Assembly (NCBI GenBank): GCA_965199055.1
Contig: CBDAQR010000004.1
Coordinates: 1,364,001-1,428,000, forward strand
Direction: 5' to 3'
Length of the DNA: 64,000 nt
Source: CBDAQR01 sp965199055
GTDB lineage: Bacteria; Pseudomonadota; Gammaproteobacteria; Pseudomonadales; Halieaceae
Shown here: positions 34,067-43,251 of the stretch, one piece after another
Layout of the letters: each line of letters starts with the position of its first letter
How positions within the stretch are numbered: position 1 is the first letter of the stretch
The notes under the pieces: generated by a model
Database searches by the model: none
Told to the model about the DNA's origin: nothing
What the model saw: the letters and a program-made list of their open reading frames with translations, nothing else
Made by a program: the position numbers and the translations under genes

Positions 34067-34741
34067 ATGCCTGATTCGCTCCAGCGCCTGGAGCACACCC
34101 TCGGCTACAATTTCCGGGATCGGGACCTGCTCGAACTGGCTCTGTCGCACCGTAGCTGCGGCGCAGCCAACAATGAGCGGCTCGAGTTTCTCGGTGACTC
34201 CGTTCTGAATCAGGCGATCACCGAATCCTTGTTTCATCGTTTTCCCGATGCCCGAGAAGGCGAGCTGAGTCGCATGCGGGCCGCGCTGGTAAAGGGTGAG
34301 ACGCTGGCGGAACTGGCTCGCGACTTTGAGCTGGGTGACTACGTCAGACTTGGCCAGGGTGAGCGCAAGAGTGGCGGACGTCACCGAGATTCTATTCTGG
34401 CCGACGCGGTAGAGGCGATTCTGGGCGCCATGCTGCTGGATTCGGACATAGCCACCTGTAGCGAACGCGTGTTGGATTGGTTTGCGGGTCGGCTCGAAGC
34501 CATTTCTCCTGAGCAGACCGGTAAAGACGCAAAAACCTTGCTGCAGGAGTACCTGCAGGGGCGCGGCCAGCCCTTGCCCGATTATCAGCTTGAGCGTGTA
34601 GAGGGTGAAGATCACCGCCAGCAGTTTACGGTGCATTGCCATATTGCCGCCTTGCAAGGCCCCCTCGTCGGCACGGGTAGCAGTCGTCGCAAAGCGGAAC
34701 AGGCGGCGGCACAACAGGCGCTGGAGAAGCTGGATGTCTGA
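34067..34741 (+). CDS. rnc: ribonuclease III
   Basis: RNase III (224 residues) cleaves double-stranded RNA in rRNA and mRNA processing. The catalytic signature NERLEFLGDSVLN is at residues 38-50, and the second metal-binding block is ILADAVEAILGAM. A double-stranded RNA-binding domain covers about residues 153-221, ending SRRKAEQAAAQQALEKL. It overlaps era by eight bases. Confidence 0.97.
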   Translation: MPDSLQRLEHTLGYNFRDRDLLELALSHRSCGAANNERLEFLGDSVLNQAITESLFHRFPDAREGELSRMRAALVKGETLAELARDFELGDYVRLGQGERKSGGRHRDSILADAVEAILGAMLLDSDIATCSERVLDWFAGRLEAISPEQTGKDAKTLLQEYLQGRGQPLPDYQLERVEGEDHRQQFTVHCHIAALQGPLVGTGSSRRKAEQAAAQQALEKLDV

Positions 34742-35648
34742 GTCGGAAACGCAGCGCTGCGGTTATGTGGCCATTGTCGGTCGCCCCAATGTTGGCAAAT
34801 CGACGCTGCTCAATCACATGCTGGGCCAGAAAATCAGCATTACGTCTCGTAAGCCCCAGACCACGCGTCATCAGGTCTTGGGGATTAAGACGGAGGATGC
34901 GGTTCAAACTGTGTTTGTGGACACCCCGGGCTTGCACAAGGGTGCCAAGAAGGCGATCAATCGCTACATGAACAGAGCGGCCAGCAGCGCGATCAAAGAT
35001 GTGGATGTGGTGGTAATGGTGGTTGATCGCACTGCCTGGACCGACGAAGATGAGTGGGTTTTGGAGCAGGTCAGCGCTGTGTCGGGTAGCGAGGCCTGGG
35101 TGCCGGTGATTCTGGCAGTGAACAAGGTCGACCTGCTGGAGGACAAAGGCACGTTGTTGCCGCATCTGCAGTTTTTATCTGAAAAGGCCAACTTCAAGGC
35201 GATCCTGCCTATCTCGGCGCTAAATAAGCACAATATCGACGAGCTGCAATCTACTATTGAAGCTGAGTTACCTGAGTCCGTGCATTTCTTTCCAGAAGAT
35301 CAGGTCACTGACCGCAGTCAGCGCTTCATGGCTGCAGAGATGGTGAGAGAGAAAATCATGCGCCAGCTCGGGGACGAGATTCCCTACGCGATCACTGTGG
35401 AGATCGAGGAATTCAAGCAACAAGATGCAGTGCTGCATATCTCGGCGCTAATACTGGTCGAGCGAGACGGCCAGAAGCGCATCATTATCGGCAAGGGTGG
35501 CTCACGACTAAAGTCCATAGGCGCTGAGGCGCGGCGCGATATGGAAGATTTGTTTGAATCCAAGGTTATGTTAAAGCTCTGGGTCAAAGTGAAAAGCGGC
35601 TGGTCAGACGACGATCGAGCACTGCGAAGCCTCGGCTACGAGGAGTAA
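34734..35648 (+). CDS. era: GTPase Era
   Basis: Era (304 residues) binds 16S rRNA and assists 30S assembly. G1 is GRPNVGKSTLLN, G3 DTPG, G4 NKVD, and the KH domain begins near residue 200 with IIIGKGGSRLKSIG. ATG 34734 overlaps rnc; the longer frame starting at 34605 lies entirely within rnc. recO starts directly after the stop. Confidence 0.97.
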   Translation: MSESETQRCGYVAIVGRPNVGKSTLLNHMLGQKISITSRKPQTTRHQVLGIKTEDAVQTVFVDTPGLHKGAKKAINRYMNRAASSAIKDVDVVVMVVDRTAWTDEDEWVLEQVSAVSGSEAWVPVILAVNKVDLLEDKGTLLPHLQFLSEKANFKAILPISALNKHNIDELQSTIEAELPESVHFFPEDQVTDRSQRFMAAEMVREKIMRQLGDEIPYAITVEIEEFKQQDAVLHISALILVERDGQKRIIIGKGGSRLKSIGAEARRDMEDLFESKVMLKLWVKVKSGWSDDDRALRSLGYEE

Positions 35649-36362
35649 ATGAGTCGGCCGGAGCTGGTAACAGGCTATGTATTGCACAGCCGCCCTTACC
35701 GTGACAGCAGCATGCTGGTTGAGTACTTCAGTCGCGAGAGAGGTCGAATCTCGTTGGTGGCAAAAGGCGCAAAGGGTCGCAAGACCCGTGGCGGCAGCAC
35801 AGCGGCGCTACTGCAGCCCTTTACCCGGCTCAGTTGTTCCTGGAGCGGACGCAGTGATTTGAAGACATTGGTTGCCTGCGAGTCCCTCGCGGCGCCCATT
35901 GCTCTGATGGGCAGCCGGCTGTTCAGTGGCATGTATGTCAACGAGTTATTGGTGAGGCTCATCCATCATGAAGATCCACACGAGTTGTTATTCGATCATT
36001 ATGAGCTGCTGCTCTCAAAACTCGCCAAGGCAGAAGCGGAGGAACCGGTGTTGCGCCGCTTTGAATTTCTCTTGCTGGATGAACTGGGCTATGGCTTTGA
36101 CCTGTCGCTGGACGGGCTCAGTGGCGAACCTATTGAACCTGAAGCCTGGTACCACTATCACCAGGAGTACGGCCTCGTTCGTGCAGATGAGGCCGTGAGC
36201 GAGCGTATCCCTCGTTTTTTAGGGCGTGAGCTGCAATTGCTGGAACAGGGCGACTACGAAGGCGGAGGGCGCGGTTGTGCCAAACGCCTGATGCGACATG
36301 TTTTGTCCACCCATCTTGGCGAAAAACCGCTGAAGAGTCGGGAACTGTTCCGCCAGCTGTGA
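35649..36362 (+). CDS. recO: DNA repair protein RecO
   Basis: RecO (237 residues) promotes RecA loading and strand annealing in the RecF pathway. The N-terminal OB-fold starts GYVLHSRPYRDSSMLVEYFSRERG (quoted in part: YRDSSMLVEYFSRERG), and the helical C-terminal domain contains RRFEFLLLDELGYGFDLS. No zinc-binding cysteine cluster is seen, as in many gammaproteobacterial RecO proteins. It ends the rnc-era-recO unit. Confidence 0.95.
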   Translation: MSRPELVTGYVLHSRPYRDSSMLVEYFSRERGRISLVAKGAKGRKTRGGSTAALLQPFTRLSCSWSGRSDLKTLVACESLAAPIALMGSRLFSGMYVNELLVRLIHHEDPHELLFDHYELLLSKLAKAEAEEPVLRRFEFLLLDELGYGFDLSLDGLSGEPIEPEAWYHYHQEYGLVRADEAVSERIPRFLGRELQLLEQGDYEGGGRGCAKRLMRHVLSTHLGEKPLKSRELFRQL

Positions 36363-36380
36363 TGTATAATCTTCGCTCCT

Positions 36381-37277
36381 ATGCGTGAATATCCCACAAT
36401 TGAATCCTGCGTCGGCCAGACACCGCTCGTGCGTTTGCAGCGGATGGGTGCCGATACCGGCAATACCATCTTGCTCAAACTGGAGGGCAATAATCCTGCA
36501 GGCTCAGTGAAAGATCGTCCCGCGATGAGCATGATTCAGCAGGCTGAGGAGCGTGGTGAACTCTCCCCGGGCGATACCCTCATCGAAGCGACCAGCGGCA
36601 ATACCGGTATTGCCCTGGCCATGGCCGCGGCCATTAAGGGATATCGTATGGTGCTAATCATGCCTTCCCATATGAGCGACGAACGCAAGCAGGCCATGGC
36701 CGCCTATGGGGCTGAGCTGGTGGAAGTGTCGCAGGAAGAAGGTATGGAAGGCGCGCGGGACCTGGCGCTGAAGATGCAGGCCGAAGGCGAGGGCAGAGTG
36801 CTCGACCAGTTTGCCAATGCAGACAATCCTGCCGCTCACTACCGGGGTACTGGCCCGGAAATCTGGCAGCAGACGGGCGGAGAAATAACGCACTTTGTCA
36901 GTTCCATGGGTACGACCGGTACGATCATGGGTGTATCTGCTTATCTCAAGGAACAAAATTCCGATATTCAGATAGTCGGCCTGCAGCCCCAGGATGGTTC
37001 CAGCATACCTGGAATACGGCGTTGGCCGCCGGAGTATCTGCCAAGCATCTTTGATGCAGCTCGCGTCGACCAGGTTATCGATATTAGCCAGCAAGAATCG
37101 GAGCAGACCATGCGTGCCCTGGCGGCGCGAGAGGGTATTTTCTGCGGTGTGTCCTCTGGCGGTGCGGTCGCCGCCGCATTGCAACTGGCACAGAGCGTCA
37201 GCAATGCGGTTATTGTCGCCATCATTTGCGACCGGGGCGATCGTTACCTGTCCACGGGCGTGTTTGCCAATGGTTAA
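36381..37277 (+). CDS. cysM: cysteine synthase B
   Basis: CysM (298 residues) is a PLP enzyme that makes cysteine from O-acetylserine and sulfide or thiosulfate. The PLP lysine lies in NPAGSVKDRPAM, the phosphate loop in TSGNTGIALA, and the C-terminal SSGGAVAAAL also contacts PLP. The motif EGNNPAGSVKDR favours CysM over CysK. relA starts eight bases before its stop. In pseudomonads rlmD separates these genes; here it does not. Confidence 0.94.
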   Translation: MREYPTIESCVGQTPLVRLQRMGADTGNTILLKLEGNNPAGSVKDRPAMSMIQQAEERGELSPGDTLIEATSGNTGIALAMAAAIKGYRMVLIMPSHMSDERKQAMAAYGAELVEVSQEEGMEGARDLALKMQAEGEGRVLDQFANADNPAAHYRGTGPEIWQQTGGEITHFVSSMGTTGTIMGVSAYLKEQNSDIQIVGLQPQDGSSIPGIRRWPPEYLPSIFDAARVDQVIDISQQESEQTMRALAAREGIFCGVSSGGAVAAALQLAQSVSNAVIVAIICDRGDRYLSTGVFANG

Positions 37278-39525
37278 AGTCCGCACCGGCTTCAACGGTG
37301 CCGATTATGTGCCAGAGCAGTGGCTGCAGGCGCATTTCTCACACTTGTCCGAGGCAGACCTTCAACTACTTGAGAGCGCTTGTGCGGTGGCCTCTGCGGC
37401 CGAGCAACAGGGCGTGACAGAGGAAGATGATCTTGCGGGTCTGGTAGACAGTTTTTCAACTGGTCTCGATATGATGCAAATCCTGGCCGATTTACATATG
37501 GGTGCAGACAGCCTCGTTGCGGGCCTACTGTATCGCTCCGTGGCCGAAGGGCGCTTGGCGCTAGCGGCAGTGGAACAGCAGTTTGGCGAGCGCACGGCGC
37601 TGCTCATTCGTGGTGTGCAGCGCATGTCGGCGATTAGCGAGCTCAATATCGACCGGGATGCGCCCGTGCTCGGCCAGGCGGATGCCCAGAAAGACAATAT
37701 TCGCAAGATGTTGATTGCACTGGTCGATGATGTGCGCGTGGCGCTGATCAAATTGGCTGAGCGCACCTGCGCCATACGCGCGGTCAAAGAAACTCCAGAT
37801 CGGCGCATGATCGTCGCGCGCGAAGTATTCGATGTCTACGCGCCGTTGGCACACCGCCTGGGGATAGGGCATCTGAAGTGGGAGCTGGAGGATCTGTCCT
37901 TCAGATATCTCTATCACGACGCCTACCACAAAATCGCCAGACTGCTGGACGGTAAGCGTCTGGAACGAGACCAGTTTATTGACCGCGTGAAGCTGCAACT
38001 GCGCGGATTGTTGATGGAGAACGGGGTCGAGGCTGAATTGAGTGGTCGCTCCAAACACATCTACAGCATCTGGCGCAAAATGCAGCGCAAGGGCATCGGC
38101 TTCTCCCAGGTCTATGACATACGCGCTGTGCGCATCCTCGTACCCGAGGTGAAAGACTGTTACGCCGCTTTGGGCGTGGTACATGGGCTGTGGCGCAACA
38201 TTCCTAACGAGTTCGACGACTATATCGCCAACCCGAAGGAAAACGGCTATCGCTCCTTGCACACTGCCGTTATTGGGCCTGAAGGGAAAATTCTGGAAGT
38301 GCAGATTCGTACCTATGATATGGACGAGGAAGCAGAGCTGGGGGTCTGTGCCCATTGGCGCTATAAGGGCACTGAAGGGGACGGCGGCCTGGCCAGCAGT
38401 TATGAAGAGAAAATTGCCTGGTTGCGGCAGGTGCTCGACTGGCATGAGGAAACCGGCGACATACACAATCTTGCGGAGCAGTTCAGCACCGATGTCGCAC
38501 AAGACCGGGTATACGTGTTTACGCCTGAGGGTGACGTGGTCAACCTTGCGCAGGGCGCGACCCCACTGGACTTTGCCTATCACGTGCATACCGAAGTAGG
38601 GCACAGCTGCCGGGGCGCGAAGGTGAATGGATCGATCGTGCCTTTGACCTACCAGTTGGAGACCGGGCAGCGCGTGCAGATACTCACGGGTCGCGAGTCG
38701 GCGCCGCGACGTGATTGGTTGCAGCCTGGGCTGGGTTATCTCAAAACCTCCCGCGCGCGGGCCAAAGTGCAGCACTGGTTTCGAGCCCAGGCACGTGATG
38801 AAAATGTGAACGCGGGTAGGCATCTACTCGAGCGCGAATTCAAACGTCTGGCTCTAACCAGTCTGGATTACAAGCGCGTGGCGCAGAGAGTACAGCAGGG
38901 CACGGTGGAAGATATGTTTGCCGCGGTTGGTGCTGGCGAGCTGAGTGCCGCCCAGGTGGTTAATGCGGCGCAACAACTGATCGCCGATGACGGCCCTGAA
39001 GAAACACCCGCACTGGCTCTACGTCGCAGTGGGTCGCGGGGCGGCGGGCAGTCCAATACTGTGCAGGTGCAGGGTATTGGCAATCTGCTGAGCCATATGG
39101 CCGGCTGCTGCAAACCCCTGCCTGGTGATGGCATCGTCGGCTTTATTACACAGGGTCGTGGCGTCAGCGTTCACCGGAGAGATTGCAGTAGATTGCTGCA
39201 TTTACAGGCTACATCACCAGAGCGCATCATCGAGGTGAACTGGGGTGAAGAGCGCGGCGGTGGTTACGAGGTGGATATTGGCATTGAGGCCTACGATCGC
39301 CCAGGTCTGCTGCGTGATATCACCGAACTACTGGCCCAGGCGCGGATTAACGTGTCGGCTGTGAATACGGTGTCGAATCGCAAGCGGCATACGGCAACGA
39401 TGCGCATTGCGATTGAAGTGCCTGACCTTACGGCGCTGGGCAAACTGCTGGAGCGAATCAGTCGTTTGAACAACGTGATATCCGCTGTGCGACTTTCGGA
39501 GGACGGCGTTGAGCGAGCCGGATAA
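37270..39525 (+). CDS. relA: GTP pyrophosphokinase RelA, (p)ppGpp synthetase I
   Basis: RelA (751 residues) makes (p)ppGpp on stalled ribosomes. The pseudo-hydrolase domain lacks the HD metal site: the segment SLVAGLLYRSVAEGRL replaces it, which separates RelA from SpoT. The synthetase domain contains YDIRAVRILVP, NEFDDYIANPKENGYRSLHT and EVQIRTYDMDEEAE. TGS (VYVFTPEGDVVNL) and a zinc-finger/ACT C-terminus follow, the latter with GCCKPLPGD and RPGLLRDITELLAQ. ATG 37270 overlaps cysM; the much longer frame from 36994 lies within cysM and is not used. Confidence 0.97.
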   Translation: MVKVRTGFNGADYVPEQWLQAHFSHLSEADLQLLESACAVASAAEQQGVTEEDDLAGLVDSFSTGLDMMQILADLHMGADSLVAGLLYRSVAEGRLALAAVEQQFGERTALLIRGVQRMSAISELNIDRDAPVLGQADAQKDNIRKMLIALVDDVRVALIKLAERTCAIRAVKETPDRRMIVAREVFDVYAPLAHRLGIGHLKWELEDLSFRYLYHDAYHKIARLLDGKRLERDQFIDRVKLQLRGLLMENGVEAELSGRSKHIYSIWRKMQRKGIGFSQVYDIRAVRILVPEVKDCYAALGVVHGLWRNIPNEFDDYIANPKENGYRSLHTAVIGPEGKILEVQIRTYDMDEEAELGVCAHWRYKGTEGDGGLASSYEEKIAWLRQVLDWHEETGDIHNLAEQFSTDVAQDRVYVFTPEGDVVNLAQGATPLDFAYHVHTEVGHSCRGAKVNGSIVPLTYQLETGQRVQILTGRESAPRRDWLQPGLGYLKTSRARAKVQHWFRAQARDENVNAGRHLLEREFKRLALTSLDYKRVAQRVQQGTVEDMFAAVGAGELSAAQVVNAAQQLIADDGPEETPALALRRSGSRGGGQSNTVQVQGIGNLLSHMAGCCKPLPGDGIVGFITQGRGVSVHRRDCSRLLHLQATSPERIIEVNWGEERGGGYEVDIGIEAYDRPGLLRDITELLAQARINVSAVNTVSNRKRHTATMRIAIEVPDLTALGKLLERISRLNNVISAVRLSEDGVERAG

Positions 39526-40321
39526 GCACTGGTCGGTGGAGGATCTGTTGCGCGTAATGCAGCGATTGCGCGACCCTGAGCATGGTTGCCCCTGGGATCT
39601 GGCGCAGGATTTCGACACCATTGTGCCCTCTACGCTTGAAGAAGCTTACGAGTTAGTGGAAGCCATCGAACACGGCGACTTCGACCACGTGAGCGAGGAA
39701 CTGGGCGATTTACTCTTTCAAGTCATTTTCTATGCGCAGATGGGCAGTGAGCGCGAACTCTTTGATTTTTACCAGGTAGTCGACGTTCTCGTCGAAAAAC
39801 TGATCCGTCGGCATCCGCATGTGTTCGCCGATGGCAAACTCGAGGGTGTGGTCAATGCAGAAGCGCCCGTAGAAGACGTCAAACGCAGTTGGGAAGCGAT
39901 AAAGGCGGAGGAGCGTCGAGGTCGCGAGCAGCACTCAGTACTGGCCGATGTGCCCCTCGCGTTGCCCGCACTCAGCCGGGCACAGAAGCTACAGAAACGC
40001 GCAGCCAACGTTGGATTCGATTGGGCGGACACTGCAGGCGTCATGGAAAAACTTCACGAAGAGATCGCAGAGTTCATAGCAGCCGCCGATGAAGGGCAGG
40101 AGCGCCAGGAGCAGGAGCTGGGCGACCTCCTGTTCACCTGTGTGAATCTCGCGCGCCATACAGGCGTCGATGCGGAAGCCGCCCTGCGCCGCGCCAGTGC
40201 GCGATTTGAACAGCGGTTTCAGCTCATGGAAGGGCGCGCGGAAAAGGACGGCACGGAACTGCAATCGCTCGATTCGACGCAATGGGATTCACTCTGGGAG
40301 CGCGCCAAAGCAGACGCTTGA
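39509..40321 (+). CDS. mazG: nucleoside triphosphate pyrophosphohydrolase MazG
   Basis: MazG (270 residues) hydrolyses NTPs to NMP and pyrophosphate and can limit ppGpp. Two MazG repeats are present, with metal-binding EEAYELVEAIEHGDFDHVSEE in the first and HEEIAEFIAAADE in the second, and GCPWDLAQDFDT at the start. The start codon is TTG 39509 with GGAGGA 8 bases upstream, inside the relA end. Length and domain order match E. coli MazG. Confidence 0.94.
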   Translation: MSEPDKHWSVEDLLRVMQRLRDPEHGCPWDLAQDFDTIVPSTLEEAYELVEAIEHGDFDHVSEELGDLLFQVIFYAQMGSERELFDFYQVVDVLVEKLIRRHPHVFADGKLEGVVNAEAPVEDVKRSWEAIKAEERRGREQHSVLADVPLALPALSRAQKLQKRAANVGFDWADTAGVMEKLHEEIAEFIAAADEGQERQEQELGDLLFTCVNLARHTGVDAEAALRRASARFEQRFQLMEGRAEKDGTELQSLDSTQWDSLWERAKADA

Positions 40322-40375
40322 AGTGCTCCGGCGGGCGCTGTATTGTGTGCCCCCTCAACTTTCACGGTATTGGCT

Positions 40376-41023
40376 ATGCGATTGATTTTGCTGGGGGCCC
40401 CCGGTGCGGGCAAAGGAACACAGGCACAGTTTATTTGCGAGGAGTTTTCCATTCCGCAGATATCAACGGGAGACATGCTTCGAGCAGCGGTCAAGGCAGA
40501 GACGGAGCTCGGCTTGCAAGCCAAGCAAGTGATGGCGGCGGGCGAACTCGTTTCTGACGACATTATCATAGGGCTCGTTAAAGAGCGTATTCAGGAACCG
40601 GATTGTGCCAAAGGTTTTCTGTTCGACGGATTTCCTCGCACTATCCCGCAGGCGCAAGCTGTTGTCGACGCCGGCGTCAGTATCGATCATGTACTTGAGA
40701 TCGCCGTCGAAGATGAGGAAATCGTTCAACGCTTAAGTGGGCGTCGAGTTCATCCCGGGTCGGGTCGAATCTATCATGTGACTCATAACCCTCCGCGAGA
40801 AGAGGGGGTGGACGACGAAACCGGCGAGCCGCTGATTCAGCGAGAAGACGATCAGGAAGCCACCGTGCGCAATCGACTCGATGTGTACCACTCGCAAACG
40901 GCTCCATTGATCGATTTCTATCAGCAATTAGAGGGCGAAGATGCGCCCAGCTATCATCGCGTGGTGGGTACCGGCAGCGTTGACGAGATAAAGCAGCAGG
41001 TGATTACCGCTCTGAAAGCCTGA
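40376..41023 (+). CDS. adk: adenylate kinase
   Basis: Adk (215 residues) interconverts AMP, ADP and ATP. The P-loop is GAPGAGKGTQAQ, the AMP-binding segment FDGFPRTIPQA, and the LID domain RRVHPGSGRIYHVTHNPP lacks the zinc cysteines, as in gram-negative enzymes. ATG 40376 gives the family length; an in-frame codon at 40343 adds unrelated residues. A terminator-like hairpin follows. Confidence 0.98.
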   Translation: MRLILLGAPGAGKGTQAQFICEEFSIPQISTGDMLRAAVKAETELGLQAKQVMAAGELVSDDIIIGLVKERIQEPDCAKGFLFDGFPRTIPQAQAVVDAGVSIDHVLEIAVEDEEIVQRLSGRRVHPGSGRIYHVTHNPPREEGVDDETGEPLIQREDDQEATVRNRLDVYHSQTAPLIDFYQQLEGEDAPSYHRVVGTGSVDEIKQQVITALKA

Positions 41024-41026
41024 TAT

Positions 41027-41059
41027 CAAGGGCGTTTGCGCCCTTGTAACCCCTTTTTT
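41027..41059 (+). terminator. rho-independent terminator after adk
   Basis: CAAGGGCG (41027-41034) pairs with CGCCCTTG (41039-41046) around a TTTG loop. TAACCCC and a T6 run (41054-41059) follow, so the U-tract is set back from the stem. Confidence 0.65.
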
Positions 41060-41113
41060 GTCTGTGCTGAGTTGCAGCTGGAGCACGTCCTGAAACCAGC
41101 GGAGATGAGCACA

Positions 41114-41878
41114 ATGGCAACAGCTGCAAGAAAGTCCAAAGCAAAATCTAAGAAAAAGAGTACTGCGAAGGCGACACCCAAGGCAGCAGTATCGCCTGTT
41201 GTGAAAAAGGCTAGTGATGTTTTCGAAGGCCTGCAGAAAAGTCTGAACGCAGAACGTAAGAATGTAGAGAAAGCCCGCAAGAAAGCGGCGGCCGCGCGTA
41301 AGAAGGCCGCCAAAAGCGCCAAGGCTATCGATAAGCGTGCAGCCAAAGCTGCATCGAATGCGACCAAACGAGCTAATGCGAAAGTAGCTTCCCTGCGCAC
41401 GCGGGCTAGTGCGGCCAGCGACAGATTGAAGAAAGTGACGGCTGAAGCAAAGCATCGCGCGCAGAAGGAAGCAGCACGCGAACGGCTGGTAGCGCACAAA
41501 GCGGCGCTGGATGCAAAAGCCGAGCTGGATAAAGCGAAAGCGATGGCCAGCTTTGCTGCGAGCTGGATGCGCAAGCGCGCCAGTGCCGATGCGAAGAAAG
41601 TTCGCAAGCTGGAACGTAAGATTGAGGGGCAGTTGAAGCAGGCGGCGAAGAAGCTGGAGGCTGCAACGGGAGCCGCCCCCGCACCCAAAAAGAAAGCTGC
41701 AGCTAAGAAAAAGGCCGCCCCGAAAAAGGCAGTAGCGAAGAAGGCACCCGCCAAGAAGAAGGCACCCGCCAAGCGGAAGGCCGCCCCGAAAAAGGCGCCC
41801 GCCAAGAAAAAAGCACCCGCCAAGCGTAAGGCCGCCCCGCGGAAGGCCGCCCCGAAAAAGGCCGCCAAGAAGAAGTAG
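41114..41878 (+). CDS. histone H1-like / AlgP-like basic protein with KA-rich tail
   Basis: A 254-residue very basic protein. The N-terminus (MATAARKSKAKSKKKS) and the C-terminal 70 residues are Lys/Ala/Pro repeats of the PAKKKAPAKRKAAPKK type; the middle (about residues 30-170) is a charged Ala-rich helix, likely a coiled coil. This resembles bacterial H1-like DNA-binding proteins such as Pseudomonas AlgP. It probably binds nucleic acid, but the exact role is unknown. ATG 41114 has GGAG nine bases upstream; ATG 41105 is too close to it. Transcription ends at the strong terminator at 41898. Confidence 0.85.
   Translation: MATAARKSKAKSKKKSTAKATPKAAVSPVVKKASDVFEGLQKSLNAERKNVEKARKKAAAARKKAAKSAKAIDKRAAKAASNATKRANAKVASLRTRASAASDRLKKVTAEAKHRAQKEAARERLVAHKAALDAKAELDKAKAMASFAASWMRKRASADAKKVRKLERKIEGQLKQAAKKLEAATGAAPAPKKKAAAKKKAAPKKAVAKKAPAKKKAPAKRKAAPKKAPAKKKAPAKRKAAPRKAAPKKAAKKK
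41690..41875 (+). repeat. degenerate DNA repeats encoding the PAKKKAPAKRKAAPKK-type tail
   Basis: Imperfect repeats based on GCACCCGCCAAGAAGAAG and AAGGCCGCCCCGAAAAAG recur within the 3' end of the H1-like gene. Such repeats change copy number readily, so tail length may vary among strains. Confidence 0.7.
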
Positions 41879-41897
41879 CTATTAGCAGAGGACAAAG

Positions 41898-41921
41898 CCC
41901 GCCATTCGGCGGGTTTTTTTT
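41898..41921 (+). terminator. rho-independent terminator of the H1-like gene
   Basis: CCCGCC (41898-41903) pairs with GGCGGG (41908-41913) around ATTC and is followed by eight T residues (41914-41921). It lies just before the convergent mobA stop. Confidence 0.92.
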
Positions 41922-41923
41922 GG

Positions 41924-42466
41924 CTATTCGTTCAGATTGAGAAACGCTTCCGGCTGATCAGAGTAATCGATTGTCTCCACTGCAAGCTGCTGTAACCAGC
42001 CCTTCACCGAGCGCTCCCCAGCGTCCAGGTAGGCCGAGAGACCACTGATACAGCGTGGCCGTAATCCCAAAAACAGGTACTGAAAGCGCTCCCCATCATG
42101 GACGCAGCAGGCGTCGCTCTCCGGGGTGAGAGCTGCTTGCATTCGATCGACCAGATCAATAGGCAACAAAGGGCTGTCGCAGGGCGCGGTAATGAATAAA
42201 TCTGCGCTAGCCTGCGACAGGCAGGCGGCGATGCCGGCAAGCGGGCCGGCGAAATCGGTCAGTTCGTCGCGGTAGACGGGATAGCCCAGTGATTCATACC
42301 ATTCAAGGTTTCGGTTCGCACTAATGACAAGCGAATCCACCTGTGGCGTTAATCTCTCTATAACCGCTTCAACGCGGCTGCTATTTTCCCAGAGCAGGCG
42401 TCCTTTGTCGGCTCCGCCCACGCGGCGACCCCGACCTCCAGATAATACGATTCCGCATGACTTCAT
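41924..42466 (-). CDS. mobA: molybdenum cofactor guanylyltransferase MobA
   Basis: MobA (180 residues) attaches GMP to molybdopterin to form the bis-MGD cofactor. The nucleotide-binding start GIVLSGGRGRRVGGADKGRLL fits the LxGGxxxRxGxDK motif, and FAGPLAGIAACL and ITAPCDSPLLP are the other family blocks. ATG 42466 is selected over an upstream frame. It is divergent from tsaB. No molybdoenzyme is encoded in the window. Confidence 0.92.
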   Translation of the reverse strand: MKSCGIVLSGGRGRRVGGADKGRLLWENSSRVEAVIERLTPQVDSLVISANRNLEWYESLGYPVYRDELTDFAGPLAGIAACLSQASADLFITAPCDSPLLPIDLVDRMQAALTPESDACCVHDGERFQYLFLGLRPRCISGLSAYLDAGERSVKGWLQQLAVETIDYSDQPEAFLNLNE

Positions 42467-42534
42467 CCGGGAATTATTGCACGAGGGGTCTTCGGGTTCA
42501 TACAATGCTGGCTGGGCATAACGACGATTTTCAA

Positions 42535-43251
42535 ATGACTAATATTCTGGCGTTGGATACTTCCACGGACGCCTGTTCGGTAGCGTTGATTAGAGAAGGA
42601 CAACTGTCGCACCGCTATGAACTGATTCCGCGGCAGCATAGTCAGCGCATTTTCTCCTTACTCGATGAGGTGCTCCCAGCGGGAGGTCTCACCGAAGCTG
42701 GAATAGAGCTGATTGCCTACAATCACGGGCCCGGTTCCTTCACTGGCTTGCGAATTGCTGCCAGCGCGGCTCAGGGGCTGGCGTTTGCCAGCAATCTGCC
42801 CGTTGTTGGTGTTTCAACCCTGGCCAGTATCGCGCAGGGGGCCTGGCGCAGAAAAGAGATTCCACAGAACGCGCTCGCGCTGGTATTGATTGATGCGCGA
42901 ATCAACGAGGTGTATTGGGGGCTTTATCGCTTTAGCGACGACATGGCAATCCCCGTATGCGACGATGCTGTCTGCAGCCCGGAGGAAGTCGACCCGATGG
43001 CGTTCCTTAGCGATGCACCGCTGTGCGCGTTAGGGAATGGCCTCAAGTATCTGGAGTTATTGCCGGCGGCACTGCGTGACCGCCTAACGTTCTGTCAGCC
43101 TGAGTGCTGGCCTGATAGTCAGGATACCTTGCCGCTGGCGGAGGAGGCTTTGCGGCGAGGGCAGGCGCGGCAGTCCACTGAAGTGCACCCTGTGTATCTT
43201 CGCAACGAGATTAGCTGGAAGAAAGTGCACGAGCAGGGCAAGCGTGGATGA
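42535..43251 (+). CDS. tsaB: tRNA t6A modification protein TsaB
   Basis: TsaB (238 residues) is the ASKHA-fold partner of TsaD in threonylcarbamoyl-adenosine synthesis on ANN-decoding tRNAs. ILALDTSTDACSVALI is the N-terminal motif, IAYNHGPGSFTGLRIAAS the TsaB signature, and VVGVSTLASIAQG the next block. The start at 42535 follows family length. It overlaps uppP by eight bases. Confidence 0.95.
   Translation: MTNILALDTSTDACSVALIREGQLSHRYELIPRQHSQRIFSLLDEVLPAGGLTEAGIELIAYNHGPGSFTGLRIAASAAQGLAFASNLPVVGVSTLASIAQGAWRRKEIPQNALALVLIDARINEVYWGLYRFSDDMAIPVCDDAVCSPEEVDPMAFLSDAPLCALGNGLKYLELLPAALRDRLTFCQPECWPDSQDTLPLAEEALRRGQARQSTEVHPVYLRNEISWKKVHEQGKRG

Noticed and set aside
36994..37269. RelA N-terminal extension from 36994
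   Set aside because: The extra 92 codons lie entirely inside cysM in another frame and have no family similarity.
37561..38823. 420-residue open frame on the minus strand within relA
   Set aside because: Shadow of the relA coding region; no domain and no ribosome-binding context.
41690..41875. CRISPR-like or satellite array
   Set aside because: Repeats are in frame, lack spacers and encode Lys/Ala/Pro tails; the same holds for 50830-51115.
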